From the NCBI GenBank assembly GCA_027315345.1, contig DAHUYE010000037.1, positions 1-40,563 on the forward strand: a stretch of 40,563 nucleotides of DNA, given 5' to 3'. The notes beneath the pieces were generated by a model. It searched no databases, was not told the origin of the DNA, and saw only the letters and a list, made by a program, of their open reading frames with translations. Made by a program: the position numbers and the translations under genes. The number at the start of each line of letters is the position of its first letter. Position 1 is the stretch's first letter. Below, piece by piece: positions 1 to 7,407 of the stretch. This stretch comes from Actinomycetota bacterium (GTDB lineage: Bacteria; Actinomycetota; Acidimicrobiia; Acidimicrobiales; JAJPHE01).

Positions 1-91
1 GCCTCTGGGCCTCGTCATAGCTGGCTCCGTCAACCACCGCCTCCAGGGCTTCCTCAAGAGCCCACGGCTCCCAACGACCAATCCTCGCCAT
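1..91 (-). CDS. Partial hypothetical protein (N-terminus only)
   Basis: The reading frame starts at an ATG at 91 and runs leftward off the window edge, so only about 30 residues are visible. They begin MARIGRWEPW and include an acidic stretch ending SYDEAQR. The start is well supported, because the minus strand carries AGGAGGTG a few bases upstream. The SYDEAQR end resembles the start of a helix-turn-helix of resolvase or transposase type, but too little is visible to assign a family. It is divergent to, and about 40 bp from, the broken end of a monooxygenase gene, so it may belong to whatever truncated that gene. Confidence 0.5.
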   Translation of the reverse strand, partial: MARIGRWEPWALEEALEAVVDGASYDEAQR

Positions 92-119
92 GCGACACCT
101 CCTGGTAGGGAGCTGTCGC
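92..119. repeat. Small inverted repeat GCGACA-N16-TGTCGC
   Basis: GCGACA (92-97) and TGTCGC (114-119) form a perfect 6-bp inverted repeat around the ribosome binding site of the leftward partial gene. It could be an operator, a hairpin in its 5' leader, or the end of an inserted element. Nothing distinguishes these. Confidence 0.3.
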
Positions 120-129
120 GGTCACCGGT

Positions 130-652
130 TGAGCCCAAGCACCGATTTCCGGACGGGGACCCGGCCTACCTCCGGAATACCTTCGGCGCCTGGCCGGATC
201 CCGTCCCTCTCCTCCTGCATGGGACGGCTCCTGACCAAGTAATCCGCAATGACATCGTGGACCGTTCTCCGATTGATCACTGGAGCCTCGGGCCCATAAC
301 CCTCCTGGGCGACGCCGTTCACCCGATGCGTCCCCACCTGGGCCAGGGGGGCTGCCAAGCGATCGAGGATGCCGTCTGCCTCGCCGGCTGTCTTGGCCGG
401 CTTCTTCAGCCAGCTACAGCCTTCCTCACCTACGAGAGGCGGCGCCGACGCCGTACACGGATGATGGTCCGGCGCTCGGTCAGGGCCCGAATCACCTATC
501 CATCGGGCGTGCGAACCCGGATCATTGACGGCGTGATTGCGGTGGTGCCTCGTCTCCCCGTCCTGCGCTTGGAGATGCAGCTAGGCGCAGCCAGGATGTT
601 CGGTAACAGGGCCGGCAGACGAGCCGTCGGTTTCTGGACCAACTCAGTCTGA
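130..652 (+). pseudogene. 5'-truncated FAD-dependent monooxygenase (PHBH fold)
   Basis: The open frame encodes the C-terminal third of a flavoprotein hydroxylase of the salicylate hydroxylase/zeaxanthin epoxidase type. The region from about 158 reads DPAYLRNTFGAWPDPV, then VIRNDIVDR, then the flavin-contacting LLGDAVHPMRPHLGQGG followed by AIEDA. The family is normally about 380-400 residues. The N-terminal Rossmann fold with its GxGxxG and the middle DG motif are absent, and the frame runs upstream into unrelated sequence with no credible start. A GTG at 257 could start a 131-residue product, but that would lack the FAD-binding fold. Truncation next to an oppositely oriented gene suggests an insertion or deletion breakpoint near 120-150. 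Confidence 0.8.
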
Positions 653-724
653 GGGCCAGGACGATGTCAGGGCCAGGCCGAGTCCCGATCCCGGGGTCGT
701 AGCCCCGTCGACAGGTCCGGATCC

Positions 725-1240
725 CTACCAGCCCACGGTGCCGTCGACGAGTTCGCGGATCAGATCCGCGTGGCCATTGTGGCGGGCGTACTCCTCGATC
801 ATGTGGTTGTAGATCCACCGCAGCGAGCAGGGCTGGCCCCGCCGGGTTCCGGTGTCGTCCAGACTGTGGCCATCCGCGGCTGCTCGGGCGGCATCGCACT
901 CGGACTGCCAGGCAGTCAGGTCCGCCTCCCAGTCCGCCCCGTCGAGGGGGATAAGTTCGCTGTCTTCTACGCCAGGATCGGCCCAGATATGTCCTATGTC
1001 CTCAGCGCCGAGGACCCTCCGGAACCAGTTGCGCTCGACTTCGGCCATGTGTCGCACCAGCCCATGGAGGGACAGCTTCGAGGTCCCTACTGGCCGCGCC
1101 TTTCGCTGTGCATCATCGAGGCCCTCGCACTTGAGCAGGAGGGTCATCCGGTGGAACTCGAGCCAAGACTCAAGCATGTTTCGCTCGGGCTGGACGAAGT
1201 CCGGTTCGCTCCGTCGGGCATCGATCAGATCCTCAACCAT
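725..1240 (-). CDS. DinB-family (DUF664) protein
   Basis: About 171 residues of the DinB/YfiT four-helix family, which includes actinobacterial mycothiol-dependent enzymes. The central segment LSLHGLVRHMAEVERNWF and the C-terminal WIYNHMIEEYARHNGHADL carry the family's three spaced metal-binding histidines (H in LVRHM, then HMIEEYARHNGH). This predicts a metal-dependent thiol transferase or detoxification hydrolase in the cytosol, with unknown substrate. I chose ATG 1240 (MVEDLID) because GGGAGG lies 5 nt upstream. The frame stays open to 1333, but the extra 31 residues do not resemble the family. The length fits the family (160-180 residues). Confidence 0.85.
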   Translation of the reverse strand: MVEDLIDARRSEPDFVQPERNMLESWLEFHRMTLLLKCEGLDDAQRKARPVGTSKLSLHGLVRHMAEVERNWFRRVLGAEDIGHIWADPGVEDSELIPLDGADWEADLTAWQSECDAARAAADGHSLDDTGTRRGQPCSLRWIYNHMIEEYARHNGHADLIRELVDGTVGW

Positions 1241-1340
1241 GGCAGCCTCCCGGTCGCCGTCCATTTGTTGGAGTAGTCCGATAGCGATATTGCCACCTTG
1301 GAATAGTCCAGGCTGGGCGGTGAGGAGCGACACCTATAAC

Positions 1341-1370
1341 GCCCGGTCCGGAGTTAGCGAGCGTCCGGGC
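1341..1370 (-). terminator. Possible stem-loop after the relaxase gene
   Basis: GCCCGG (1341-1346) pairs with CCGGGC (1365-1370) in the 192-bp gap between the relaxase stop and the DinB start. A second GC-rich patch at about 1381-1413 repeats GCGCGCTA twice and ends in the palindrome ACGCGCGT. No T-run follows, so a role as terminator is only suggested by position. No other gene is visible in 1241-1432. Confidence 0.25.
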
Positions 1371-1432
1371 TTTCGGCGATCGCGCGCTATGCCTACCGCG
1401 CGCTAACGCGCGTTCTATATGACGTCGCACAC

Positions 1433-4400
1433 TCACACGGTGATCTGCGGGCCGGGGGCTATCTCGGGTGTCGTGCGCACGTGGACCGCCGGCGTCGGTG
1501 CCGGCACCACATCCTGGGGGGCGGGAGGAGCATCAGGCCCGTCGGAAACGAGCGTGGGTGGGTCGGCTCGGAGATCCTCCCGTCGGGACAGCCGGGTGGA
1601 CAGCTGAGAACGGCCATGAACGAGGACCTCGGCCAACTCCTTCCCCTCGGCCCGAAGGCGCAGGACGTCGTCCTCCAGGCCGGCGAGGCTGGCGCCCTGG
1701 TCGATCCGGGCCTGGGCGGCGAGGCCGGACCAAGCTTCGGCTCGGCTGGCACCGGTGGCCAGTTCTGGGTGCTCGACGAGCAAGCCATCCAGCTCGTCCC
1801 GGGCCCGGAAGCGCGCCCGGCCCCGCAGTCCACCAGGGGACAGGGCCGAGCGCTCCAGGTCGGCCCGCAGGACGTCGATCCGCTCGGCCAAGCGGGCCTC
1901 GGCCCGAACGGTGGCAGCGGCGGCGACGATGAGGGGCTGTTGCCGGCGGTTGAGGGTCAGGGATGCCTCGGCGGCGGCCAGGGCGGCGGCCAACGCGGCT
2001 GCCTTGGCCTCGTGTCGGGACAGGACGGCCTCCATGGTCTCGACCAGGGCATCGGCATGGGCGGCTTCCTCCTCCCAACGCAGCCGGCTCCACGAGCCGG
2101 ATGGAGCGGCCACCAGTGCCTCGGCCCGAAGGGCCAGTTCCACCCGAGCCGCCTCGGCTCGGACCCGGGTCAGTCCATGGCGGGCCGACCAGGCCTCATA
2201 GCCCCGATGCGCCTCCTCCAGGTCGGCCACCTGGGCCCGGAGGTGCTCCTGACCGAGTTGTGCCCGCCCTGTCCTTGGCCCGTCCCCGGCCAGGATGGCC
2301 CGGCCCTCGTCCAGCTCCGCCTCCCGCAGCTGGGTCGAGAGATCAGCCAGGGCCACCGCCACCCGCGGCGGAGCCGTTTCGGACTTGGCCGCCTCGACCA
2401 TCAGGTTCAGCTCCTCGGTGGTCATCGAAGCCAACGACGCTGGTTCGGCTCTGCCCAGCGCGAGCGCGGCCCGATCCCACCAGGCCCGGGCGTCGACCCG
2501 GGCCGCCGGTGGCCGGGGCCCGAGGGGGTCGGTGCCATCGTCCCAGCCGAAGGCCTCCCGGTAGCCGGCTATGAGGCCGGCGCCGGCCGACCAGGGCCCC
2601 GCATCGCCCTCCGGGCGCGACCCCAGCTCGGCCGCCCAGGTCGGAGCATCGGTGGCCACCGTCTCGGCCAAGGCTGTCATGCGGGCATCCATGGCGCTGG
2701 CCACCTCGGCCATCACGGCGTCGAGGTCACCGCCGTAGGTCGGGGTGAGCTCGGCGAATGACGGTCCCAGCGCGACCCGGGCGGCCGACTCGGTCCGGCG
2801 CAGGCGCCAGTGCAACACAGCGGCGATGTCGCTGGCATCCTCCAATCCGCGGAGATGAGCGGCGTCCAGAAGGGCGGCACCGGCGTCCATCCCTGAGGCT
2901 TCGATGGCCCGCAGACGCGCCGCCAGGGCGCCCCAGGCCGGGGAGTCGACCATGTCCCGGGCGAAGGAGGGATCGACTCCTTCGGCCAGCACGTCGGCCC
3001 AGCGAGCCCGGCCGGCCTCGGCCAACAGGTCCCCCCAGATGGGGAAGAGCCGATCCAGTCCGACCCGGCGGCGCTCCTCCTCGGCGGCGGTGGCGAGGGC
3101 CGAGCGCGCCAGCGGATCGTCCTCCCGGGACAGCACGCCGGAGAGCACTTCCAGGGGGTCAGCTTCGGGGCCGTCGGCGTCGGCGCCTTCCGGACGCACT
3201 GTCGTGACGTAGGCGTAGTTGGCCGTCCTGCCTCGGGTGAGACCCACGTACAGACCGGCCCGGGAGGTGGCCGAAGTGACGAGGGAATGGCAGACGTCCA
3301 CCGTTTGGCCCTGTGAAGAATGAACGGTGCCGGCATATCCGAGCTGGGCCCAGTCGGCCAGGTAGGCGGCGTCGAGCTCCACTGTGTCATTCCCACCGAC
3401 CTGCCGGGCGGTCAGTCCACCGGTGCCGACGGCTGTCACCTCCCAGCGGTCCCGGTTGGCCACCCAAGAGCCCTCGGTGGTCGAGCGCCCCCGGTCGTTG
3501 CGTCGGGTGACGATCACATCCCCCACCCCGGCCACGTTGCCGTCGGCCAACCCAATCCTGACGGCGTCGTCCACCTTGCCCCGCTCCACCAACGCGGCGC
3601 GGAAGCGCTCGGACAGCACGGCGGCAGCCTCGTTGGTGTCGGCCAGCAGGAGCACCTCGAGCCCCCGGGCCCAGTCGGCCAGGGCGCCCTCCAAGGCGGC
3701 GCCTTCCATGTCCTCGGCGTCGCCACCGGTGATCCGGCCCCGCAGCTCGTAGTCCTCTAGTACCCGGACCTCTCCGGCCCGTAAGGCCAGGCTGGCCGCC
3801 GCCTCCCAGGGCGCCGAGAAGCGGCGGACCTCGCCCAGCTGGGCCGCCCCGGTGCGCTCCACCAGCATCCGGAAGACGCCGGAGGCATCGGGTGAATCGA
3901 GCTGGCGGTCGTCGCCCATCAGCACCAACTTGGCCCCGGCCGCGCTCACCAGCCCGACCAGGGAGTCGATGTCGGAGCGCGAGGCCATGGCCGCCTCGTC
4001 GAGTATCCACAGGTCGCCTGTGGATATCCCGTAGGCGGCGAACCAGGCCTCGTCGCGCTGGGAGTTGTCTCGCTGGGCGTGCTCCCAGATGACCTTGACC
4101 GTGTTGAGGGCCGGGATGCCGGCGGCCTGGCCCAGCACCCGGGCCGCCGTCTCCGATGGAGCCAGTCCGAGCACCCGCCCACCTCCGGTGCGCCAGGCCC
4201 GGGCCAGGGCGGCCATGGCGTAGGTCTTGCCCACCCCCGCTGGGCCGAGCACACACTGCGCCACCCGTCCCGAGCCCAGCACGTCGCGCACCACCAGGGA
4301 CTGGTCGAGTCCCAGTCCGGCCTCGGCCAGCACCCCTCCGGCCCGCGGGGACGTCACCTTGGGACCGTCGTTGCGCTGGGCGGCGGCCAGGATGCGCCTC

Positions 4401-5437
4401 TCGGCAGACAGAGCCCCGGTGGTGGTGTAGCGCTCCACACCGTGCTGGCGGTAGACGGAGTTTCCGTCGGCGGCCCGTCGCAGGCGCTCGGGGACACAGA
4501 AGGGTTCCGGCAGGGTGAGCCCGACCACGCCCAGCTCCCGCGCCCGGCTCTCGATGGCCGTGGTCACCAAGTCGTCGACCCGGGCCAAGAGGGCGTCGGG
4601 ATCGGTGCCGGCCGCGACGCTGAGCTGTCTGGTCACGACCCGGGCCAGGTCGTAGCGGGTCCAGGTGGAGTGGCTCTCCTCCAGTTCCACCAGAGCGTTG
4701 GCGACCACGACGTCGTCCTCGTCCGGCTGGGAGGGATGCAGCTCGGAGTCGTGGAAGAGCCGGTTGTCCACCGCCGCCATCCACACGTCCCGCAGCGTCG
4801 TGTCGAGGCGCTCCTTGGTCTCGGCCGACCACCGGGCCAGGGCCTCCTCGGTGGTCTCGGCGCCGTCCTTGGGCTGTCGGGTCTGGAGGGTGGCCCAGGC
4901 CGCCATCTGGGACCGGAGCCAGTCCGAGGGGGCATAGCCGTGGCCGGCCTCATAAGCCTCGGCCATCTCGCCCACCCGGGCGGTGATCTGTCCCCGTCGG
5001 GTGGAGAACAGCCTGCAGACCTCCTCGGGAACCCCCACGATCTCTCTGGCTCCGCCCTCCTTGCGCACCTCGTGGCGCACCCCGAGGGAGGCCTCCAGGG
5101 CCGCTTCGCGGACCCGGTCATACAGGGCCCCGGCCGAGGCTGCCACCCGGTAGATGGCCCGGGCATCCAGGCTCCGCCAGGCCCCGTCCGAACAACGCAC
5201 GCGGTTGAGAACGGCGTTGTGGGTATGTATCTGCACATCGCCCGAGCGCGACATGCGGTGGTCGAAGGAGGCCACCACCCAACCGGTGGTGTCCACCGAG
5301 CGGATGCCGGAATGTCCGGCCCGGGACCACGCCGCCTCCCGTTCCAGGTAGGCCAGGGCCGCGTCCACCCCGGCGTGATGGGCGGCCCAGATGGCCGCCC
5401 GGCCGGCCTCGTCGGCGGCCGCCCACAGCACGCTCAC
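1433..5437 (-). CDS. MobF/TraA-type relaxase-helicase, main part (frameshifted from its N-terminus)
   Basis: This 1334-residue frame is the bulk of a TrwC/TraA conjugative relaxase, which nicks and unwinds DNA at oriT during mobilization. It begins at SVLWAAADEAG, which in intact homologues follows the motif FDLT...PKSV. The HUH metal site is FDHRMSRSGDVQIHTHN (about residues 58-74). A RecD-like helicase follows, with Walker A GPAGVGKT (about 396-403), Walker B WILDEAAM (about 475) and the late motif VHSSQGQT. The C-terminal ~500 residues are an Ala/Glu/Arg-rich, probably coiled, tail. The catalytic tyrosine region lies in the adjoining frame 5445-5936. One extra base in a five-G run (5445-5449, plus strand) separates the two. 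The long open frames on the opposite strand are codon-usage shadows. Confidence 0.9.
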   Translation of the reverse strand: MSVLWAAADEAGRAAIWAAHHAGVDAALAYLEREAAWSRAGHSGIRSVDTTGWVVASFDHRMSRSGDVQIHTHNAVLNRVRCSDGAWRSLDARAIYRVAASAGALYDRVREAALEASLGVRHEVRKEGGAREIVGVPEEVCRLFSTRRGQITARVGEMAEAYEAGHGYAPSDWLRSQMAAWATLQTRQPKDGAETTEEALARWSAETKERLDTTLRDVWMAAVDNRLFHDSELHPSQPDEDDVVVANALVELEESHSTWTRYDLARVVTRQLSVAAGTDPDALLARVDDLVTTAIESRARELGVVGLTLPEPFCVPERLRRAADGNSVYRQHGVERYTTTGALSAERRILAAAQRNDGPKVTSPRAGGVLAEAGLGLDQSLVVRDVLGSGRVAQCVLGPAGVGKTYAMAALARAWRTGGGRVLGLAPSETAARVLGQAAGIPALNTVKVIWEHAQRDNSQRDEAWFAAYGISTGDLWILDEAAMASRSDIDSLVGLVSAAGAKLVLMGDDRQLDSPDASGVFRMLVERTGAAQLGEVRRFSAPWEAAASLALRAGEVRVLEDYELRGRITGGDAEDMEGAALEGALADWARGLEVLLLADTNEAAAVLSERFRAALVERGKVDDAVRIGLADGNVAGVGDVIVTRRNDRGRSTTEGSWVANRDRWEVTAVGTGGLTARQVGGNDTVELDAAYLADWAQLGYAGTVHSSQGQTVDVCHSLVTSATSRAGLYVGLTRGRTANYAYVTTVRPEGADADGPEADPLEVLSGVLSREDDPLARSALATAAEEERRRVGLDRLFPIWGDLLAEAGRARWADVLAEGVDPSFARDMVDSPAWGALAARLRAIEASGMDAGAALLDAAHLRGLEDASDIAAVLHWRLRRTESAARVALGPSFAELTPTYGGDLDAVMAEVASAMDARMTALAETVATDAPTWAAELGSRPEGDAGPWSAGAGLIAGYREAFGWDDGTDPLGPRPPAARVDARAWWDRAALALGRAEPASLASMTTEELNLMVEAAKSETAPPRVAVALADLSTQLREAELDEGRAILAGDGPRTGRAQLGQEHLRAQVADLEEAHRGYEAWSARHGLTRVRAEAARVELALRAEALVAAPSGSWSRLRWEEEAAHADALVETMEAVLSRHEAKAAALAAALAAAEASLTLNRRQQPLIVAAAATVRAEARLAERIDVLRADLERSALSPGGLRGRARFRARDELDGLLVEHPELATGASRAEAWSGLAAQARIDQGASLAGLEDDVLRLRAEGKELAEVLVHGRSQLSTRLSRREDLRADPPTLVSDGPDAPPAPQDVVPAPTPAVHVRTTPEIAPGPQITV

Positions 5438-5936
5438 GGATTTCGGGGGTTATGCCCGTCAGATCAAACCCGGCCACCGATCGGCGCTCGCCCCGCCGGC
5501 GCAGGAGGGCCTCGCGCTCGGCCCAGTCAGTCTCTGCCTGGGCCCGATAGACGACCTCTTCGGCCTCGAGTTCCACCGAACCCAGACCCTCGGCCACCAG
5601 GCCGGCCTCACGGGTGACCCAGTCCCGGCGGACCTTGGCCAGATGCGCCGACCGGGCTGCCTCGATGCGTTCGGCCAGCGGACGGAAGACCGAGGGCGGC
5701 CGGCCCAGCTCGACCGGTTCGCTGGGATGGAGCAGCAGGCCGAAGACCCGCTCCATCTGCTCGGGGGTCACCTCGCCGGCCAGTCCCAGCTCGGGGAAGG
5801 CGGCGCGACCGGCCCAGCGTCCGGGGGCTTCGCCCCGGGCTACGTCGGCCAGGTAGTAGTCGTCAGCGCCACCGGCCACGGCGTCGATGAGGTAGCGCCA
5901 CCCACCCCCGGCGAAGATCTTCCCGACAGAGAGCAT
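5118..5936 (-). CDS. N-terminal part of the MobF relaxase (frame broken near 5447)
   Basis: The first ~163 residues, encoded by 5936-5445, are the N-terminus of the TrwC/TraA relaxase domain. They start MLSVGKI, carry the expected tyrosine pair in GADDYYLADVARGEAPGRW, and end GFDLTGITP, the point where homologues continue PKSVSVLWA. That continuation is present in the +1 frame. Downstream of 5445 this frame reads Arg/Gly-rich nonsense to 5118. Removing one C from the run of five (minus strand) fuses the halves into a protein of about 1500 residues, normal for the family. The start is ATG 5936. An AGGAGG-like sequence lies 16 nt upstream, inside the 35-bp repeat, farther than usual. The break is either a real inactivating mutation, a base-calling error in a homopolymer, or less likely a programmed +1 slip on CCC. 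Confidence 0.75.
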   Translation of the reverse strand: MLSVGKIFAGGGWRYLIDAVAGGADDYYLADVARGEAPGRWAGRAAFPELGLAGEVTPEQMERVFGLLLHPSEPVELGRPPSVFRPLAERIEAARSAHLAKVRRDWVTREAGLVAEGLGSVELEAEEVVYRAQAETDWAEREALLRRRGERRSVAGFDLTGITPEIRERAVGGRRRGRPGGHLGRPSRRGGRGPGLPGTGGGVVPGRTFRHPLGGHHRLGGGLLRPPHVALGRCADTYPQRRSQPRALFGRGLAEPGCPGHLPGGSLGRGPV

Positions 5937-5947
5937 TCATGGCTCTA

Positions 5948-5982
5948 TCCGGACCTCCAGAGGGCCGATCGTCAAAAAACTT
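5948..5982 (-). promoter_or_regulatory. 35-bp inverted repeat, copy A, with 18-bp dyad (upstream of relaxase)
   Basis: Read on the minus strand, this is AAGTTTTTTGAC, GAT, then CGGCCCTCTGGAGGTCCGGA. It matches the plus-strand repeat at 6987-7021 at 33 of 35 positions. Its core CGG-N-CCTC-TG-GAGG-N-CCG is itself a dyad. It lies 12 bp upstream of the relaxase ATG in the same gene-relative orientation as copy B has to the excisionase gene. It may be a shared operator for transfer and excision. Alternatively, the two copies could be terminal repeats of a small ~1.07-kb mobile unit. Confidence 0.7.
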
Positions 5983-6092
5983 TCCGGAAAACTTCCTGGC
6001 CCGCCGGTGCCAACAGGCGGGACGCCGACCTCCTTCATCATCAGGAGATGCAGAGGTGTGCGGGATCCGGCCTTTGACTTTGGGTCTCTGGC

Positions 6093-6135
6093 CGCGCCCG
6101 GGAGCCGGCCCCCGCAGAGGCCGGAGTCGGGCGCG
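6093..6135. other. Nested GC-rich hairpin between relaxase and pRiA4b-like gene
   Basis: CGCGCCCG (6093-6100) pairs perfectly with CGGGCGCG (6128-6135). Inside it CCGGCC (6105-6110) pairs with GGCCGG (6119-6124) around an 8-nt loop. A smaller hairpin, CCCGCC/GGCGGG, sits at 6000-6021. A structured block beside a relaxase gene is where an oriT would be expected, but no nic consensus is recognizable. It could instead be an mRNA leader structure for the gene at 6165. Confidence 0.45.
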
Positions 6136-6164
6136 GGCTGAGCGCTTGATGGCGCCACCGGGGA

Positions 6165-6782
6165 ATGAGCCAGAGGCTCCAGCGGCATCCACCCAGGAGC
6201 TACCCGGCCCTACGCTCCAGCCTCGTGCCCAAGCCTCCTGGCCAGCCCGTCTTCCAGCTGCGGATCACGCTCCAGCACATCCACCCGCCGGTATGGCGTC
6301 GCCTCCTCGTGCCGGGCAGTGTCCGCCTCGACCGGCTGCACCGGATGATCCAGGCCGCCTTCGGCTGGGAGGATTACTACCTTCACGTCTTCCGGATCGG
6401 CGCTACCGAGATCGGCATGCAGGGCGAGGACGCTCCAGAGGAGGAGCTCGACGAGACGGCAGTAACCGTGCTGGCTGCCTTGGAGGGGATCCGGAGCTTT
6501 GACTACGAGTACGACTTCGGCGACTCCTGGGAGCACGAGGTCGTGGTGGAGGACTTCTGGCGGGCACCCCTCGGGCTCAAGTTCGGGGTCTGCATCGACG
6601 GCCAGAGGGCCTGCCCGCCCGAAGACGTCGGGGGCTACCCGGGCTACGAAGAATTCCTCGAGGCCGTCGCCGATCCCGAGCACGAGGAGCACGAGCGCTA
6701 CCTGACTTGGGCCGGCGGCTCCTTCGACCCGGCCGCGTTCGACCTGGCCCTGGCCAACGCCCGGCTTCAGAAGGCGCGCTGA
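6165..6782 (+). CDS. Plasmid pRiA4b ORF-3-like protein (IS1096 TnpR-like family)
   Basis: A 205-residue protein almost wholly covered by the pRiA4b ORF-3 domain. Signature stretches are LRITLQHIHPPVWRRLLVPG (residues ~32-51), LHRMIQAAFGWEDYYLHVF, and FDYEYDFGDSWEHEVVVEDF followed by CPPEDVGGYPGYEEFLEA. The family is common on plasmids and insertion elements and has no proven biochemical role. The glycine/acidic DYxYDFGDxWEH motif is its hallmark. ATG 6165 lacks a strong ribosome binding site, and a GTG near 6222 is an alternative start just before the domain. The gene sits alone between the divergent relaxase and excisionase-integrase operons, flanked by inverted repeats and big hairpins. It may therefore regulate the element or be a separate small insertion. 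Confidence 0.85.
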   Translation: MSQRLQRHPPRSYPALRSSLVPKPPGQPVFQLRITLQHIHPPVWRRLLVPGSVRLDRLHRMIQAAFGWEDYYLHVFRIGATEIGMQGEDAPEEELDETAVTVLAALEGIRSFDYEYDFGDSWEHEVVVEDFWRAPLGLKFGVCIDGQRACPPEDVGGYPGYEEFLEAVADPEHEEHERYLTWAGGSFDPAAFDLALANARLQKAR

Positions 6783-6793
6783 GCCGAGCACCA

Positions 6794-6857
6794 GGGGCGG
6801 TCAAGGTCCGGCGCCAGCCGGTCCCGTAGGGACGCCGCCGGCGACCTTGACGGCCCC
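6794..6857. other. Large extended hairpin (terminator, structured RNA or oriT candidate)
   Basis: GGGGCGGTCAAGGTC (6794-6808) pairs with GACCTTGACGGCCCC (6843-6857) with one mismatch over 15 bp. The interior folds further, ending in the perfect hairpin GTCCC-GTA-GGGAC. It begins 12 bp after the pRiA4b-like stop codon, which fits a terminator, but no T-tract follows on either side. Its size and its place in a mobilizable element's control region keep an origin-of-transfer role open. Confidence 0.55.
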
Positions 6858-6986
6858 GCCCGTGACTGCCTGGCCCCGGCCACCATGGAGCCAGCCCCGG
6901 CCCGGCGGCCGGGGCGTGGTTGCGGCGGTTCTACCCCGAGGGTCGTCGCTGGCGCTCGTACGGCCGTGGAAAACAACTTTTTCAAG

Positions 6987-7021
6987 AAGTTTTTTGACAA
7001 ACGGCCCTCTGGAGGTCCGGA
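6987..7021 (+). promoter_or_regulatory. 35-bp inverted repeat, copy B, with 18-bp dyad (upstream of excisionase)
   Basis: The sequence is AAGTTTTTTGAC, AAA, then CGGCCCTCTGGAGGTCCGGA. It is the mirror of 5948-5982 with two mismatches in the spacer. TTGACA (6994-6999) resembles a -35 box, but no good -10 follows at 17 bp. It ends 47 bp before the excisionase start. The flanking interior sequence is also partly similar in the two copies (AACTT/AAGTT runs), so the duplicated unit may be longer than 35 bp but eroded. Confidence 0.7.
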
Positions 7022-7068
7022 AAGGGAGTGGGAGGCAGCGGGTGCCGCCATAGGAGGGCTGGGCGACG

Positions 7069-7407
7069 GTGAGCAGTGAACCGAGATGGACCGAGCAGGA
7101 AGAACGGGAAGGTCGGGTCATCCCCCTTCCGACACCGGGCGACGATGTGGCTCCAGCCGCCTGGTCGGCAGGACGCCTCTTGGTGAGTCCGGAGATCGCC
7201 TCTGATCTGCTCTGTATCGGCCGGACCAAGCTCTACGAGCTGCTGGCCTCCGGGGACATAGAGTCCGTCCGGTTGGGCTCCTGTCGGCGGATCCCGATGC
7301 AGGCGCTGGAAGACTTCGTCAGCCGACTTCGCCGGTCCCGCCGGCCTCCAGGTGTCACAGCCGGCCGCGACGATTTCGGCGCGTCCGAGATCGGGGGTGG
7401 GGTATGA
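7069..7407 (+). CDS. Excisionase-family helix-turn-helix protein
   Basis: A 112-residue protein with a central MerR/excisionase-type winged HTH (HTH_17): LLVSPEIASDLLCIGRTKLY followed by ELLASGDIESVRLGSCRRIP. Such proteins bind near att sites and bias the integrase toward excision. The polar ~35-residue N-terminus is not conserved in the family. The GTG start at 7069 is preceded by AGGAGG 11 nt upstream. Its stop overlaps the integrase ATG by 4 bp (GTATGA), so the two are translationally coupled, the usual xis-int arrangement of actinobacterial integrative elements. The 35-bp dyad repeat lies just upstream. Confidence 0.85.
   Translation: MSSEPRWTEQEEREGRVIPLPTPGDDVAPAAWSAGRLLVSPEIASDLLCIGRTKLYELLASGDIESVRLGSCRRIPMQALEDFVSRLRRSRRPPGVTAGRDDFGASEIGGGV

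Noticed and set aside
1331-1352. Possible left att site (ATAACGCCCGG) resembling the end of the 37-bp core (ACTACGCCCGC)
   Set aside because: Only about nine bases match, with an indel, and none of the rest of the core is present. This is no better than chance in GC-rich DNA.
1481-5617. Very long open frames on the plus strand opposite the relaxase gene (e.g. 1481-2761 and 4079-5617)
   Set aside because: They are composition shadows of a GC-rich gene, rich in Gly, Pro, Arg and His with no domain signatures or ribosome binding sites. The minus-strand frame has clear relaxase and helicase motifs.
5948-7021. Calling 5948-7021 a complete insertion sequence
   Set aside because: It has terminal-repeat-like ends, but there is no transposase, and I see no target-site duplication (flanks CTCTA and AGGGA differ). 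It is kept as an alternative only.
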